Shown here: piece after piece, positions 26,953 through 36,256 of the stretch
Numbering within the stretch: position 1 is the stretch's first letter
Layout of the letters: the number at the start of each line of letters is the position of its first letter
Source: Tepidimonas fonticaldi
Lineage (GTDB): Bacteria > Pseudomonadota > Gammaproteobacteria > Burkholderiales > Burkholderiaceae_C
DNA length: 64,000 bases
Assembly: GCF_007556755.1 (NCBI RefSeq)
Contig: NZ_VJOO01000006.1
Location: forward strand, 46,538 to 110,537
Direction: 5' to 3'
Program-made: the position numbers and the translations under genes
The notes under the pieces: model-generated
Told to the model about the DNA's origin: nothing
Seen by the model: the letters and a program-made list of their open reading frames with translations, nothing else
Database searches by the model: none

Positions 26953-29900
26953 ATGACCATCCGCTCGCTTTTCGATCCCAGCAAAGACATCTACCGCACC
27001 ATCGAGAAGGTCATCACCTACGGTGCTTCGACTGACGCCCGCCTCAAGGCTGAGATATCCGAATACGTGGTCACCGAGAGCATCGAGGAGCAGTTTCGCA
27101 AGCTCCTCGATCGCATGCAGCTCGCGATGGAGTCCGGCGGCGAGAATGAAATCGGCGTTTGGGTCTCGGGCTTCTATGGTTCCGGTAAGAGCTCGTTCAC
27201 CAAATACTTTGGCCTGGCGTTTGACGACCAGCGCACCATCGACGGCACGCCGTTCATCAATTACCTGCAGGACCGCCTGCACAAGCCACAAACCAAGGCC
27301 CTCCTCAGCACGGTAGCCAAGCGCTTCCCAGCCGCTGTGGTCATGCTCGACCTCGCCAGCGAAATGCTCGCCGGCGCCACGATGGAAGACGTCTCCACGG
27401 TGCTCTACTTCAAAGTGCTGCAGTGGGCGGGATATTCACGAAACCTCAAGGTGGCTGCCTTCGAGCGCATGGTCGAAAAGGACGGCCGCACGGAGGAACT
27501 GCACGAACGCATCGCCCAGGCGCTACCAGGTGCCACCTGGGCGCGCGTGCAGAACAACCCGCTCGCCATCGACGGGCTGATCCCCAAGATCGCCCATGAG
27601 ATGTACCCGGCGCTCTTCCCCGAGGCCAAGTCCTTCTCGTCCAGCACCGAGGGCTTCTTTCAATTCGAGGACCAGCGCGTGCAGGAGATGATCGACATCG
27701 TCCGCGAGAAGAGCGGCAAGCAGAACATCATCTTCATCATCGACGAGGTCGGCCAGTATGTGGCCTCGCGCGACAACCTGATCCTCAACCTCGATGGTCT
27801 GGCGAAGAACCTGAAGCGGCTGGGCAACGGCAAGGTCTGGATCATCTCTACCGCGCAGCAAACGCTCACCGAAGACGACCCACGCGCCGCCCTGAATTCG
27901 GACAAGCTCTACAAACTGAAAGACCGCTTCCCGATCCAGATCGACCTCGAATCGAGCGACATCAAGGAGATCTGCTACCGGCGTCTGCTGGGTAAGTCAC
28001 CAGCGGGTGAAGCCGAACTGGGCAAGCTGTTCGATGCACATGGCCAAGCGCTGCGGTACAACACCAAGCTGCAGGATGCCAAGTACTACGACGCGGATTT
28101 CAGCCGGGAGAGCTTCATCAATCTGTATCCCTTCCTGCCGGCGCACTTCGACATCCTGCTCCATCTCCTTGGCGCCCTGGCCAAGTCCACTGGCGGTATC
28201 GGTCTGCGCTCGGCAATCAAGGTGATCCAGGACGTGCTGAAAGGCGAAGGCGGTTCCAAGGCCATGGCCGATCAGCCCGTGGGCTGGCTGGCCACCACGG
28301 TGACGCTATACGACGAACTGGAAAAGGACATCCGCCGTGCCTTTCCCTCGATTCATCAGGCGGTGGGCAAGGTGCAGATTCGCTATCCAGACTCCCCGCT
28401 CCATCAAGACATCGGCAAGACCATCGCCGTTTTGCAGATCCTCGGTAACCTGCCGGTGTCGGTGCAGAACGTCGCCAGCCTGATGCACCCATCCGTCACG
28501 GCACCTTCGCAGCTCGACGCGGTGAAGAAAGCCGTTGAAGAGATGCTCAACGACGTGTATGTGCCGCTCGGCGAGAAGGACGGCAATCTCGTGTTCCTTA
28601 GCGAGAAGCTGCGGGATATCGAGCATGAGCGTGGCGCTATTGCACTGCGTACCGTGGACGTGAAACGCATCTTCAACGATGCACTGCGTGAGTCCTTCAA
28701 TCCGCTGCCTCGTGTCAGTCTCCACGGCACGATGGCCGTCACAACGGGCCTGAAAGTCCAGTCCGGCAGCGTCATCACCAGCCTGGCCGGTGATCAGAGC
28801 ACTATTCAAACTGTCGTCGAGCTGGTGCCCGCCAGCGACTACGACACCGCCAAGAACCGGATGCTGGAAGATTCCCGCAGCCGCGCGGGCCGGAACGTCA
28901 TCGGGCTCTTGGCTCGCGCCAATCCCGAACTCGACGAGCTGGCCAACGAAATCTATCGCTGCCAGCGCATTGCCGAACTGCACCGCAACGAGCCCGACCA
29001 AGAGGTCAAGGACTACTGCACCGGCCAGCTCGACCGCGCTGCCAAGCTCGCGACCCAGCTCCAGAGCAAGATCAAGCAAACCCTGCAAGCCGGCTCGTTT
29101 GTGTTCCGTGGGCAGGCCACGGCGGTGTCGGCGCTGGATGCCGACCTACTGGAAGCCGCCAAGAAGCTGCTCTCCGACGTGGCCAACCAAGTATTCCACC
29201 GTTACGTCGAAGCGCCGGTGCGTGTAGGAACCGACACCGCCGAGAAATTCCTCAAGGTCGGCAACCCCGCCGCCATCAGCAGTGCGCTGGATCCGCTCGG
29301 CCTGGTGCAAACCGTCGCTGGTCGAGCCTCGTTCAAAACCGACCACAAGGCGATGATCAGCCTGCGTGACTATATCGACAAGCATGGCACGGTCGATGGC
29401 AAACGCCTGCTCGATGACTTCAGCAGCGACCCGTTCGGCTGGTCGCCGGACACCACGCGCTACATCGTCGCCGCCATGCTCATGGCCGGCGAAATCAAGC
29501 TCAAAGTCTCGGGCCGTGAAGTGACGGCCGCCGGCCAGCAGGCGATCGATGCCCTGAAGACCAACAACTCCTTCAAGCAGATCGGTGTTTCGCTGCGGGA
29601 CCAGCGCCCATCCATCGAAACGCTCGGACGCGCCGCTGAGCGACTCACCGAGCTGGTCGGCGAGATGGTCATCCCGCTGGAACAAGAGATCAGCAAGGCG
29701 GTGATGAAGCACTTCCCGCGCTTTCAGCACGACTACGGCTCTTTGGCCGAAAAGCTCAGCAGCCTCGGGCTGGCAGGCAGCGATCGCATCCGCACCTTGA
29801 ACCAGGACATTGCCGATATCCTGTTCACCGATGCCTCCGATGCACCGCAGCGCCTGGGCGCCGAAACCTCCGCCATTTACGACAGCCTCAAGTGGGCGCT

Positions 29901-30585
29901 GGAAGTGAAGCGGGCGCTCGATAATGGGCTCGACGCCACCCTGCGCGACTTGCAAGCCCATCGCCGTGACATCGAAGCCTTGCCGGACACCGGCGTGCCA
30001 GGGGAGCTGCGCCGCGAACTTGCCGAAGACCTGGGAACCCTGTCGGAGCGCTTGGGCAAAGAGGACTTCTACAGGCACACGGCTGACTTCAATTCGCTGC
30101 TCACGCGCCTGAAGGGCCGCGTGCGCGACGCCGTCAACATGCTCTCCAATCAGCAGAAGCTGCGCTTGAAGGAAGGCATCGAGGACCTGCAGCGTCTGCC
30201 CGAATGGGAAGAACTCACCCAGGCAGAACGTGGCAACGCCGTGAACCGGCTGGATGGCCTTGCCTTGGCCGCCACACAGGATCTGGCTGGACTCAAGAAG
30301 CTGCTGGCTCGCGACTACGACATCAACAGCACCCTCGAAGACCTCAAGCGCTCGATCCAGCGCCAGGGCCAGGAACGCCTACGGCAACGCATGGAGGAAG
30401 AGCGCGCCAAGACCGGCGAGAAAGGCCCCGCCAAGCTCACCAAGTCGATTGCCGTCCCGGTGAAGATGACCTCGGCGGCAGACATCGACGCGCTGATTCA
30501 GCAGCTCCACGAAATCAAGGCTCAGCTCGCGCTGTATACCGAGATCGAAGTGACGCTCTCGCTTGGCAACGGAGGCGATCAGTAA
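26953..30585 (+). CDS. brxC: BREX P-loop ATPase BrxC/PglY
   Basis: A 1,210-aa P-loop protein, the usual size for BrxC. N-terminal SLFDPSKDIYRTIEKVI is the family opening. Walker A is GFYGSGKS (residues 73-80) and Walker B is IIFIIDEVGQY (about residues 259-269). The long C-terminal part has several helical/coiled-coil regions, including LQRLPEWEELTQAERGNAVN and LEDLKRSIQRQGQERLRQRM. BrxC is required for both host methylation and phage exclusion and is thought to drive assembly on DNA by ATP hydrolysis. The stop TAA abuts the ATG of pglX directly. Confidence 0.93.
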   Translation: MTIRSLFDPSKDIYRTIEKVITYGASTDARLKAEISEYVVTESIEEQFRKLLDRMQLAMESGGENEIGVWVSGFYGSGKSSFTKYFGLAFDDQRTIDGTPFINYLQDRLHKPQTKALLSTVAKRFPAAVVMLDLASEMLAGATMEDVSTVLYFKVLQWAGYSRNLKVAAFERMVEKDGRTEELHERIAQALPGATWARVQNNPLAIDGLIPKIAHEMYPALFPEAKSFSSSTEGFFQFEDQRVQEMIDIVREKSGKQNIIFIIDEVGQYVASRDNLILNLDGLAKNLKRLGNGKVWIISTAQQTLTEDDPRAALNSDKLYKLKDRFPIQIDLESSDIKEICYRRLLGKSPAGEAELGKLFDAHGQALRYNTKLQDAKYYDADFSRESFINLYPFLPAHFDILLHLLGALAKSTGGIGLRSAIKVIQDVLKGEGGSKAMADQPVGWLATTVTLYDELEKDIRRAFPSIHQAVGKVQIRYPDSPLHQDIGKTIAVLQILGNLPVSVQNVASLMHPSVTAPSQLDAVKKAVEEMLNDVYVPLGEKDGNLVFLSEKLRDIEHERGAIALRTVDVKRIFNDALRESFNPLPRVSLHGTMAVTTGLKVQSGSVITSLAGDQSTIQTVVELVPASDYDTAKNRMLEDSRSRAGRNVIGLLARANPELDELANEIYRCQRIAELHRNEPDQEVKDYCTGQLDRAAKLATQLQSKIKQTLQAGSFVFRGQATAVSALDADLLEAAKKLLSDVANQVFHRYVEAPVRVGTDTAEKFLKVGNPAAISSALDPLGLVQTVAGRASFKTDHKAMISLRDYIDKHGTVDGKRLLDDFSSDPFGWSPDTTRYIVAAMLMAGEIKLKVSGREVTAAGQQAIDALKTNNSFKQIGVSLRDQRPSIETLGRAAERLTELVGEMVIPLEQEISKAVMKHFPRFQHDYGSLAEKLSSLGLAGSDRIRTLNQDIADILFTDASDAPQRLGAETSAIYDSLKWALEVKRALDNGLDATLRDLQAHRRDIEALPDTGVPGELRRELAEDLGTLSERLGKEDFYRHTADFNSLLTRLKGRVRDAVNMLSNQQKLRLKEGIEDLQRLPEWEELTQAERGNAVNRLDGLALAATQDLAGLKKLLARDYDINSTLEDLKRSIQRQGQERLRQRMEEERAKTGEKGPAKLTKSIAVPVKMTSAADIDALIQQLHEIKAQLALYTEIEVTLSLGNGGDQ

Positions 30586-32478
30586 ATGGCCTTCGACCAA
30601 ACAACTCGAAACCGCCTGCAGCGCTTCGTCAACGACGCGCGCCGCGTGCTGGAGGAGGAATTCACCCGCCAGCTGCAGAACGACTATGGCATGGACCCGA
30701 CCTCGGGCACGGTGGCTTTGCTTTCCAGCCTGCGCCATCTCGACGACGCCCAGCGCGAAACCGCCCGCATCCTGCGCGACACCCTGGCGCACTACACCGC
30801 CAGTGGCGACATGAATGCGACCCAGGGGCTGGACCGTATCGTCCGCGAGCAGGCCTTTACCGTGCTGAACCGCCTGGCGGCGCTGCGCATGGCGGAGGCG
30901 CGCGGGCTGTTGATCGAATCAGTGGGCAATGGTTTCCAGGCCAAGGGCTTTCAGCTCTATGCGCGACTGGCCGGCACCGGCCTGGGCGAAACCGGCGATG
31001 CCTACCGCGTGTACCTGTTCAGCGTGTTCGACGAACTGGCCCAAGACCTGCCCGGCCTGTTCGACCGCTACTCACCGCAGGGCCGCCTGTTCCCGCGCGA
31101 GGCCGCGCTGCTGCAAGTGCTGAATCTGATCAACGGTTCCGACATCGCCTCGCTGTGGAGCGAGGACGAAACCATCGGCTGGATCTACCAGTACTTCAAC
31201 TCCAAAGAAGAGCGAAGGGCCATGCGCGAGGCCAGCCAGGCGCCGCGCAACAGCCGGGAACTCGCCGTGCGCAACCAGTTCTTCACACCGCGCTATGTGG
31301 TTGAGTTCCTGGTGGACAACACCCTCGGGCGTCTCTGGTTCAACGCCACGGGCGGGGCCACCGGCCTGCGCGAGCGTTGCCAGTACCTGCTGGTCAAGCC
31401 GGACGAAACGCCACCAGCCGCCACCAAGCTGCGTGACCCGCGCACCCTCAAGCTGCTGGACCCGGCCTGCGGCTCCATGCACTTCGGCCTATATGCCTTC
31501 GATCTGTTCGCTGAAATCTATCGCGAGGCCTGGGCATGGGAACAGCAGCACGGGCCCGGTTCGCTGGATGTCTCGACCCAGCCCCAGGCTGCATTCAAGC
31601 CACTGAGCCAGACCTACGAGGACAAGGCGGCATTTCTGCGCGACCTGCCTCGTTTGATCATCGAGCACAACATCTATGGCGTCGATATTGATCCGCGCGC
31701 TGCGCAGATTGCATCCCTGGCACTGTGGCTGCGAGCGCAGCGTGCCTGGCACGAGGCCGGCGTCAAGGCCAAAGACCGCCCACTGATTGGGCGGGGCCAT
31801 GTGGTCGCCGCCATTGCGCCGCCAGCAGAACGGGAGTTGCGTCAGCAGTTTGCGGCCAACCTCGACAAACGTGACGCCGAGCTGTTCGAGAAGACCCTGC
31901 AACTGCTCAAGGGCCTGCCGGAGCTGGGGGTGCTGCTCCAGGTCGAACGGGAACTGCCGCATTTGATCCGTCAGGTTTATGTAGGCAAGGGCACCGGCCT
32001 GTTTGCCGCCCAAGAGCAGGAGAACTGGCAACAGGCCGAGGCGCGACTGCGCACGGCACTCATCGAGTTCGCCCAAGCGGCCAAGTCAACGTACCAGGGG
32101 CGCCTGTTTGCGCAGGATGCCCTGCAAGGATTGCGGCTCATCGATCTATGCCGGGAAGCGTTCGATGTGGTGGTCATGAATCCGCCCTTCGGCGCGCCGG
32201 CGGCCAACACCAAGGATGACTTGGCCCGCGCCTATCCGCGCAGCAAGAACGATCTGCTCGCCGTCTTCGTCGAGCGCGGCCTGGAGCTCATGCGCCGCGG
32301 TGGGCGCCTTGGCGCCATCACCTCGCGCACGGCGTTTTTCCTCTCCAGCTTTCAGAACTGGCGCGAGCAGGTGGTGTTGGGCATGGCCCGGCCCGAGGTC
32401 ATGGCCGATCTGGGGCATGGCGTGATGGACGACGCCATGGTCGAGGCCGCCGCCTATGTGTTGGAGAAACAAGTATGA
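30586..32478 (+). CDS. pglX: PglX N-terminal half (adenine methyltransferase motifs), split gene
   Basis: A 630-aa protein equal to the first half of a normal ~1,200-aa PglX, the BREX N6-adenine DNA methyltransferase. It has the N-terminal helical domain, SAM-binding motif I DPACGSMHFG (residues 292-301) and catalytic motif IV NPPF (532-535). It ends at VEAAAYVLEKQV*, in the middle of the methyltransferase fold, where intact PglX would continue into a TTFLRLL-like segment; that segment opens the gene at 34322. The stop overlaps the start of the OLD-family gene (ATGA, 32475-32478). Whether the halves reassemble is unknown. Confidence 0.88.
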   Translation: MAFDQTTRNRLQRFVNDARRVLEEEFTRQLQNDYGMDPTSGTVALLSSLRHLDDAQRETARILRDTLAHYTASGDMNATQGLDRIVREQAFTVLNRLAALRMAEARGLLIESVGNGFQAKGFQLYARLAGTGLGETGDAYRVYLFSVFDELAQDLPGLFDRYSPQGRLFPREAALLQVLNLINGSDIASLWSEDETIGWIYQYFNSKEERRAMREASQAPRNSRELAVRNQFFTPRYVVEFLVDNTLGRLWFNATGGATGLRERCQYLLVKPDETPPAATKLRDPRTLKLLDPACGSMHFGLYAFDLFAEIYREAWAWEQQHGPGSLDVSTQPQAAFKPLSQTYEDKAAFLRDLPRLIIEHNIYGVDIDPRAAQIASLALWLRAQRAWHEAGVKAKDRPLIGRGHVVAAIAPPAERELRQQFAANLDKRDAELFEKTLQLLKGLPELGVLLQVERELPHLIRQVYVGKGTGLFAAQEQENWQQAEARLRTALIEFAQAAKSTYQGRLFAQDALQGLRLIDLCREAFDVVVMNPPFGAPAANTKDDLARAYPRSKNDLLAVFVERGLELMRRGGRLGAITSRTAFFLSSFQNWREQVVLGMARPEVMADLGHGVMDDAMVEAAAYVLEKQV

Positions 32479-34325
32479 GAATAAAGCGCCTGGCTATCCA
32501 CAACTATCGGAGCATCAAGGATCTGACCCTGGAATGCTGTGCCATGGTCTGCATGCTTGGGCCGAACAATCACGGCAAGTCAAATATCCTTTCAGCGCTT
32601 GAGTATTTTCTAACCGGCGGGTTCAAGCCCGTTGAAGCGGACTTCTTCCAGCATCGCGATGTCGAGGACAGATCCTTATGGGTTGAGGTGACATTTGATG
32701 AGCTGACCGAGCAGGAAGTCAGGACCTTTCAGAGGTATGTGCTCTCGGACGGTAGTCTCCGCGTGCGCAAGACAACAAGGATGGTCGATGGTGGAGCCCT
32801 TGAGGTTTCTTACAACGGCTACACGGAACAGCCAGCAGAACCCTGGCTGCAAACTGACCGGGCCAGCGAGTACGCCAATCGGGATGCGATCAACGCGACC
32901 CCTCTTAGGGATCTGGTGCCGGAAACCGGGCGTTTGAACAAAGCTATGGTCGAAGCGGCGCAGCAACGCTACATCCAGGATAACCGAGATACCCTTACGC
33001 TTCCCCTGGCGCTGGAAACCGGCAACTTCCTGGGCCAGAAAAACATCGCGGCGGGCATCCTGCCTGAACTGCTGCTGGTGCCTGCCGTTCGCGACCTCAG
33101 CGATGAGATCAAAGTCAAGACCACCACTGTATTTGGTCGCTTACTTAGCCGCGCTATCCAGGATATGGCCCAGCGTGACCCGCGCTTCGCGGCGGCCAGA
33201 GAGCAGCTTGCCGCAGTCATCGCTTCGTTGACGGAACGCATGGAGGATCCCGAGCAGACCCCCGCCACCGAGTTGATTCGTCTTGAGCGAGGTATTGAGG
33301 AGGAGCTTCGCACCTGGGGTGTTCGTGTCAACATCGAAATCTCTCCGCCGGAGATCGAGAAGCTGTTCGAACTCGGGACTGAAGTTTTCCTTGATGATGG
33401 CGCCCGAACCAGCGCAACCCGGAAGGGGCATGGGCTGCAGCGCGCGCTAATGTTCGCGCTGATTCGCGCTTGGTCCAAGGCGCTGCGCACCGAATCGCAG
33501 GGCATCGAGGATATTGCCGCCAGGAAGCGGTCCGACTCGGTCATTTTCGCCGTAGAAGAGCCGGAGCTGTTCCTGCACCCTCACGCGCAACGACGGCTGT
33601 TCCAGTCTCTGCGGAAAATCGCTGCGGTGCCGGAACACCAGGTCATGCTCTGCACTCACTCGCCGCACTTCATCGATACAGATGAGTATCGACAGATCGC
33701 CATGGTCTATCGGGACGACCCACGGACGGGCACATCTATCCGCCAATGCACCAGTGATCTTTTCGCCGGTGAAGACCTTGCTGACCGGAAGAAGCGCTTC
33801 CGACTCGCGCATTGGATTAATCCCGAGCGAGCCGAGATGTTCTTTTGCCGCAAGGCGATATTCGTGGAGGGCGAAACCGAGCGCGTCCTGCTGCCTTACC
33901 TGGCGGATCGGCTGGGGTTGTTGGATTCCGAGGTCTCGGTGATCGACTGCGGCTCAAAATTCAACCTGCCGTTCTACGTCGAGCTGGCAAAGGCGTTTGG
34001 CATTCGTTACGCGGTCGTTCACGATGAAGACCCACTGCCAAACCCGGTGCCGGCGGACTGGAGCGAAGACAAGCGCAGGGCCAGTCAGCGGACATTCGAC
34101 CTCAACGCCGAGATTGAACAACTGGTAGAGGCGCCCCTTGGTCGGCGCCACATGTTATCGCCAGATTTCGAGAGCGCCACGGGCGTTTCCAAGAACCAGG
34201 GCGACAAGAAAGGAAAGGGCTTGGCGGCACTCGACTATTTCGAGCAAAAGCAACCGGGAGAGATTCCGGATGTTCTGAAAGACCTGTTGCGTGTCCTCTA
34301 CCGTGATTCGGAGGTCGTCCAATGA
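32475..34325 (+). CDS. OLD-family ATPase/TOPRIM nuclease inserted within split pglX
   Basis: A 616-aa overcoming-lysogenization-defect family protein. The ABC-type ATPase comprises IKRLAIHNYRSIKDLTL, Walker A GPNNHGKS (residues 29-36), Walker B FAVEEPELFLHPHAQRRL and the switch THSPHF. The C-terminal TOPRIM nuclease domain has the glutamate motif FVEGETE (around 464-469) and the acidic HDEDP (516-520). OLD proteins act alone (class 1) or with a UvrD-like helicase (class 2, GajAB of Gabija); no helicase partner is adjacent. It overlaps both pglX pieces by 4 nt, so expression is coupled to BREX. It may be an added nuclease effector. Confidence 0.88.
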   Translation: MRIKRLAIHNYRSIKDLTLECCAMVCMLGPNNHGKSNILSALEYFLTGGFKPVEADFFQHRDVEDRSLWVEVTFDELTEQEVRTFQRYVLSDGSLRVRKTTRMVDGGALEVSYNGYTEQPAEPWLQTDRASEYANRDAINATPLRDLVPETGRLNKAMVEAAQQRYIQDNRDTLTLPLALETGNFLGQKNIAAGILPELLLVPAVRDLSDEIKVKTTTVFGRLLSRAIQDMAQRDPRFAAAREQLAAVIASLTERMEDPEQTPATELIRLERGIEEELRTWGVRVNIEISPPEIEKLFELGTEVFLDDGARTSATRKGHGLQRALMFALIRAWSKALRTESQGIEDIAARKRSDSVIFAVEEPELFLHPHAQRRLFQSLRKIAAVPEHQVMLCTHSPHFIDTDEYRQIAMVYRDDPRTGTSIRQCTSDLFAGEDLADRKKRFRLAHWINPERAEMFFCRKAIFVEGETERVLLPYLADRLGLLDSEVSVIDCGSKFNLPFYVELAKAFGIRYAVVHDEDPLPNPVPADWSEDKRRASQRTFDLNAEIEQLVEAPLGRRHMLSPDFESATGVSKNQGDKKGKGLAALDYFEQKQPGEIPDVLKDLLRVLYRDSEVVQ

Positions 34326-36256
34326 CTACTTTCCTTCGGCTGCTCGCCGAAAATGACAAGCGCGAAGGGCTGGCGACGGCCTGCACATGTTTGCGCGCCG
34401 GCCAACCCGACCCGCGCGCTTTCGAGGTTGAACCCGAAGCATTCGACGCCGTGCCCGGCAAGCCCTTCGCCTATTGGGTGAGCGAGGCGGTGCGCCAGAC
34501 CTTCCGGCGCCTGCCGCCCTTCGAGAGCGAGGGACGCACGGTCAAGCAGGGGCTCGCCACCGCCGACGACTTCCGCTTCGTGCGCGCCTGGTGGGAGGTG
34601 CAGCCGGGCGGCACGGCGGGCAAATGGTTTCCCTTCGCCAAGGGCGGCGCCTATTCACCTTTCTACGGCGACATCCACTTGGTAGCAAATTGGAAGCACG
34701 ACGGGGCCGAAATTAAGAATTTTTTTGATCCAAAAACAGGAAAGCTTAATTCCCGGCCACAAAATCTCGATTATTACTTTCGGCCTGGTTTTACGTGGTC
34801 TTATAGGCCGTCATCTACGGGGAGCTTCCGTTTTCTTCCGCGCGGAGTGGTGTTTAGCGTTAACGGTTCCTCTGGTTTTGTGGAAGGAGATGAGGCCTCA
34901 CAAATTGCAGCCAGCGTTGCACTCGCCAATTCATCGACATTCAATTTCTTGATAAGGCTACTTTTTTCTCGAGGTGGTGCTGGAGGTGGACAAACTTTAA
35001 CTTACGAGGTGGGGTATGTCGCAATGACTCCTGCGCCAGCACTGTCTGATTACATGTGTAGCAGATTAAACGCTTTGGTTCGAAGCGCATGGTCATTGAA
35101 ACGAACGACAGATACCATCGAAGAAACCTCCCATGCGTACCTGCTACCAGCCGCCTTGCGTGCGCGACTGGCTGATTACGACCCCGTCGCCATTGAAGCA
35201 GAACTGTCACGCATCCAGATCGAGATCGACTCAATAGCTTTTGACCTCTATGGCTTCAATGAAGCCGACCGTGCTGCCGTTCAAGTCACCCAAGGTGTGG
35301 CAAACGAAGGCGATGCCGAGGACGGTGCAGATGACGAAGGCGACGATGAAGACAGCGCTTCACCCATCGACCACACGGCCGGCTTGTTGAGCTGGGCAGT
35401 TGGTGTGGCATTTGGTCGTTTCGACTGGCGCCTGGCCACGGGAGAGCGCGCGGCACCTCCAGAGCCCGATCCTTTCGATCCGCTGCCCGCCAAAAGCCCC
35501 GGAATGCTGCCCGACGGGGCCGCGCCCTTCCATGCGCACGAAGGCATCCTGGTGGACGACCCGGGGCACCCGCATGACCTCGCACGCTTAATTGAGGAAG
35601 TTCTCGTTCGCGTCGAGGTGCCAATACCGGAGGACGTGCGCCGCTGGCTGCAACGCGACTTCTTCCCCTTCCATCTGCAGCGCTACTCCAAGAGCCGTCG
35701 CAAGGCGCCCATCTACTGGCCGTTGAGCACAACGTCCGGCAGCTACACCCTGTGGGTCTATTACCCCAGCCTTACCAGCCAGACGCTTTACACGGCAATC
35801 AACGACTTTGTCGAACCCAAGCTCAAACAAGTCGGCGCTGACGTGACGGCGCTGCGCAACAAGGGCTCTGCCCGCACGCGCGACGACGAAAGGCAGTTCG
35901 AGGCGCTGCAAGCCTTCGAGCTGGAGCTGATTGAGCTGCGCGACACTTTGCTCAAGCTCGCGCCCACCTACAAGCCCAACCACGACGACGGTGTGCAGAT
36001 CAGTGCCGCGCCATTGTGGCAGTTGTTCCGCCACAAACCCTGGCAGAAGGTGCTCAAGGACACCTGGGAGAAGCTCAAGAAAGGCGACTACGACTGGGCG
36101 CACCTGGCCATGAACGACTGGCCCGAGCGTGTGCGCGAGAAGTGCAAGACCGACAAGTCGCTGGCCATCGCTCACGGGCTGGAGGATCTCTACATCGAGC
36201 CCGAGGCCAAGCCGAAAAAAGCACGCGGTAAGAAGAAGACCGGAGGCGATGAATGA
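34322..36256 (+). CDS. pglX: PglX C-terminal half (target-recognition region), split gene
   Basis: A 644-aa protein continuing PglX from TTFLRLLAENDKREG through PGKPFAYWVSEAVRQ. The next section (about residues 95-260) should hold the target-recognition domain, with FRFVRAWWEV, WFPFAKGGAYSPFYGDIHLV and the conserved ASVALANSSTFNFLI. An acidic linker (about residues 325-350, rich in Asp/Glu) leads to a C-terminal domain ending in a lysine-rich tail. Together the two pieces total 1,274 aa, near full PglX length, so little was lost on splitting. ATG 34322 overlaps the OLD stop and the 3' end overlaps pglZ, each by 4 nt. Confidence 0.87.
   Translation: MTTFLRLLAENDKREGLATACTCLRAGQPDPRAFEVEPEAFDAVPGKPFAYWVSEAVRQTFRRLPPFESEGRTVKQGLATADDFRFVRAWWEVQPGGTAGKWFPFAKGGAYSPFYGDIHLVANWKHDGAEIKNFFDPKTGKLNSRPQNLDYYFRPGFTWSYRPSSTGSFRFLPRGVVFSVNGSSGFVEGDEASQIAASVALANSSTFNFLIRLLFSRGGAGGGQTLTYEVGYVAMTPAPALSDYMCSRLNALVRSAWSLKRTTDTIEETSHAYLLPAALRARLADYDPVAIEAELSRIQIEIDSIAFDLYGFNEADRAAVQVTQGVANEGDAEDGADDEGDDEDSASPIDHTAGLLSWAVGVAFGRFDWRLATGERAAPPEPDPFDPLPAKSPGMLPDGAAPFHAHEGILVDDPGHPHDLARLIEEVLVRVEVPIPEDVRRWLQRDFFPFHLQRYSKSRRKAPIYWPLSTTSGSYTLWVYYPSLTSQTLYTAINDFVEPKLKQVGADVTALRNKGSARTRDDERQFEALQAFELELIELRDTLLKLAPTYKPNHDDGVQISAAPLWQLFRHKPWQKVLKDTWEKLKKGDYDWAHLAMNDWPERVREKCKTDKSLAIAHGLEDLYIEPEAKPKKARGKKKTGGDE

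Noticed and set aside
26583..27035. A 150-codon ORF bridging brxB and brxC in another frame, and similar overlapping ORFs such as 30204-31304
   Set aside because: Arg/His/Pro-rich shadows of well-recognised BREX genes, lacking ribosome-binding sites and family motifs.
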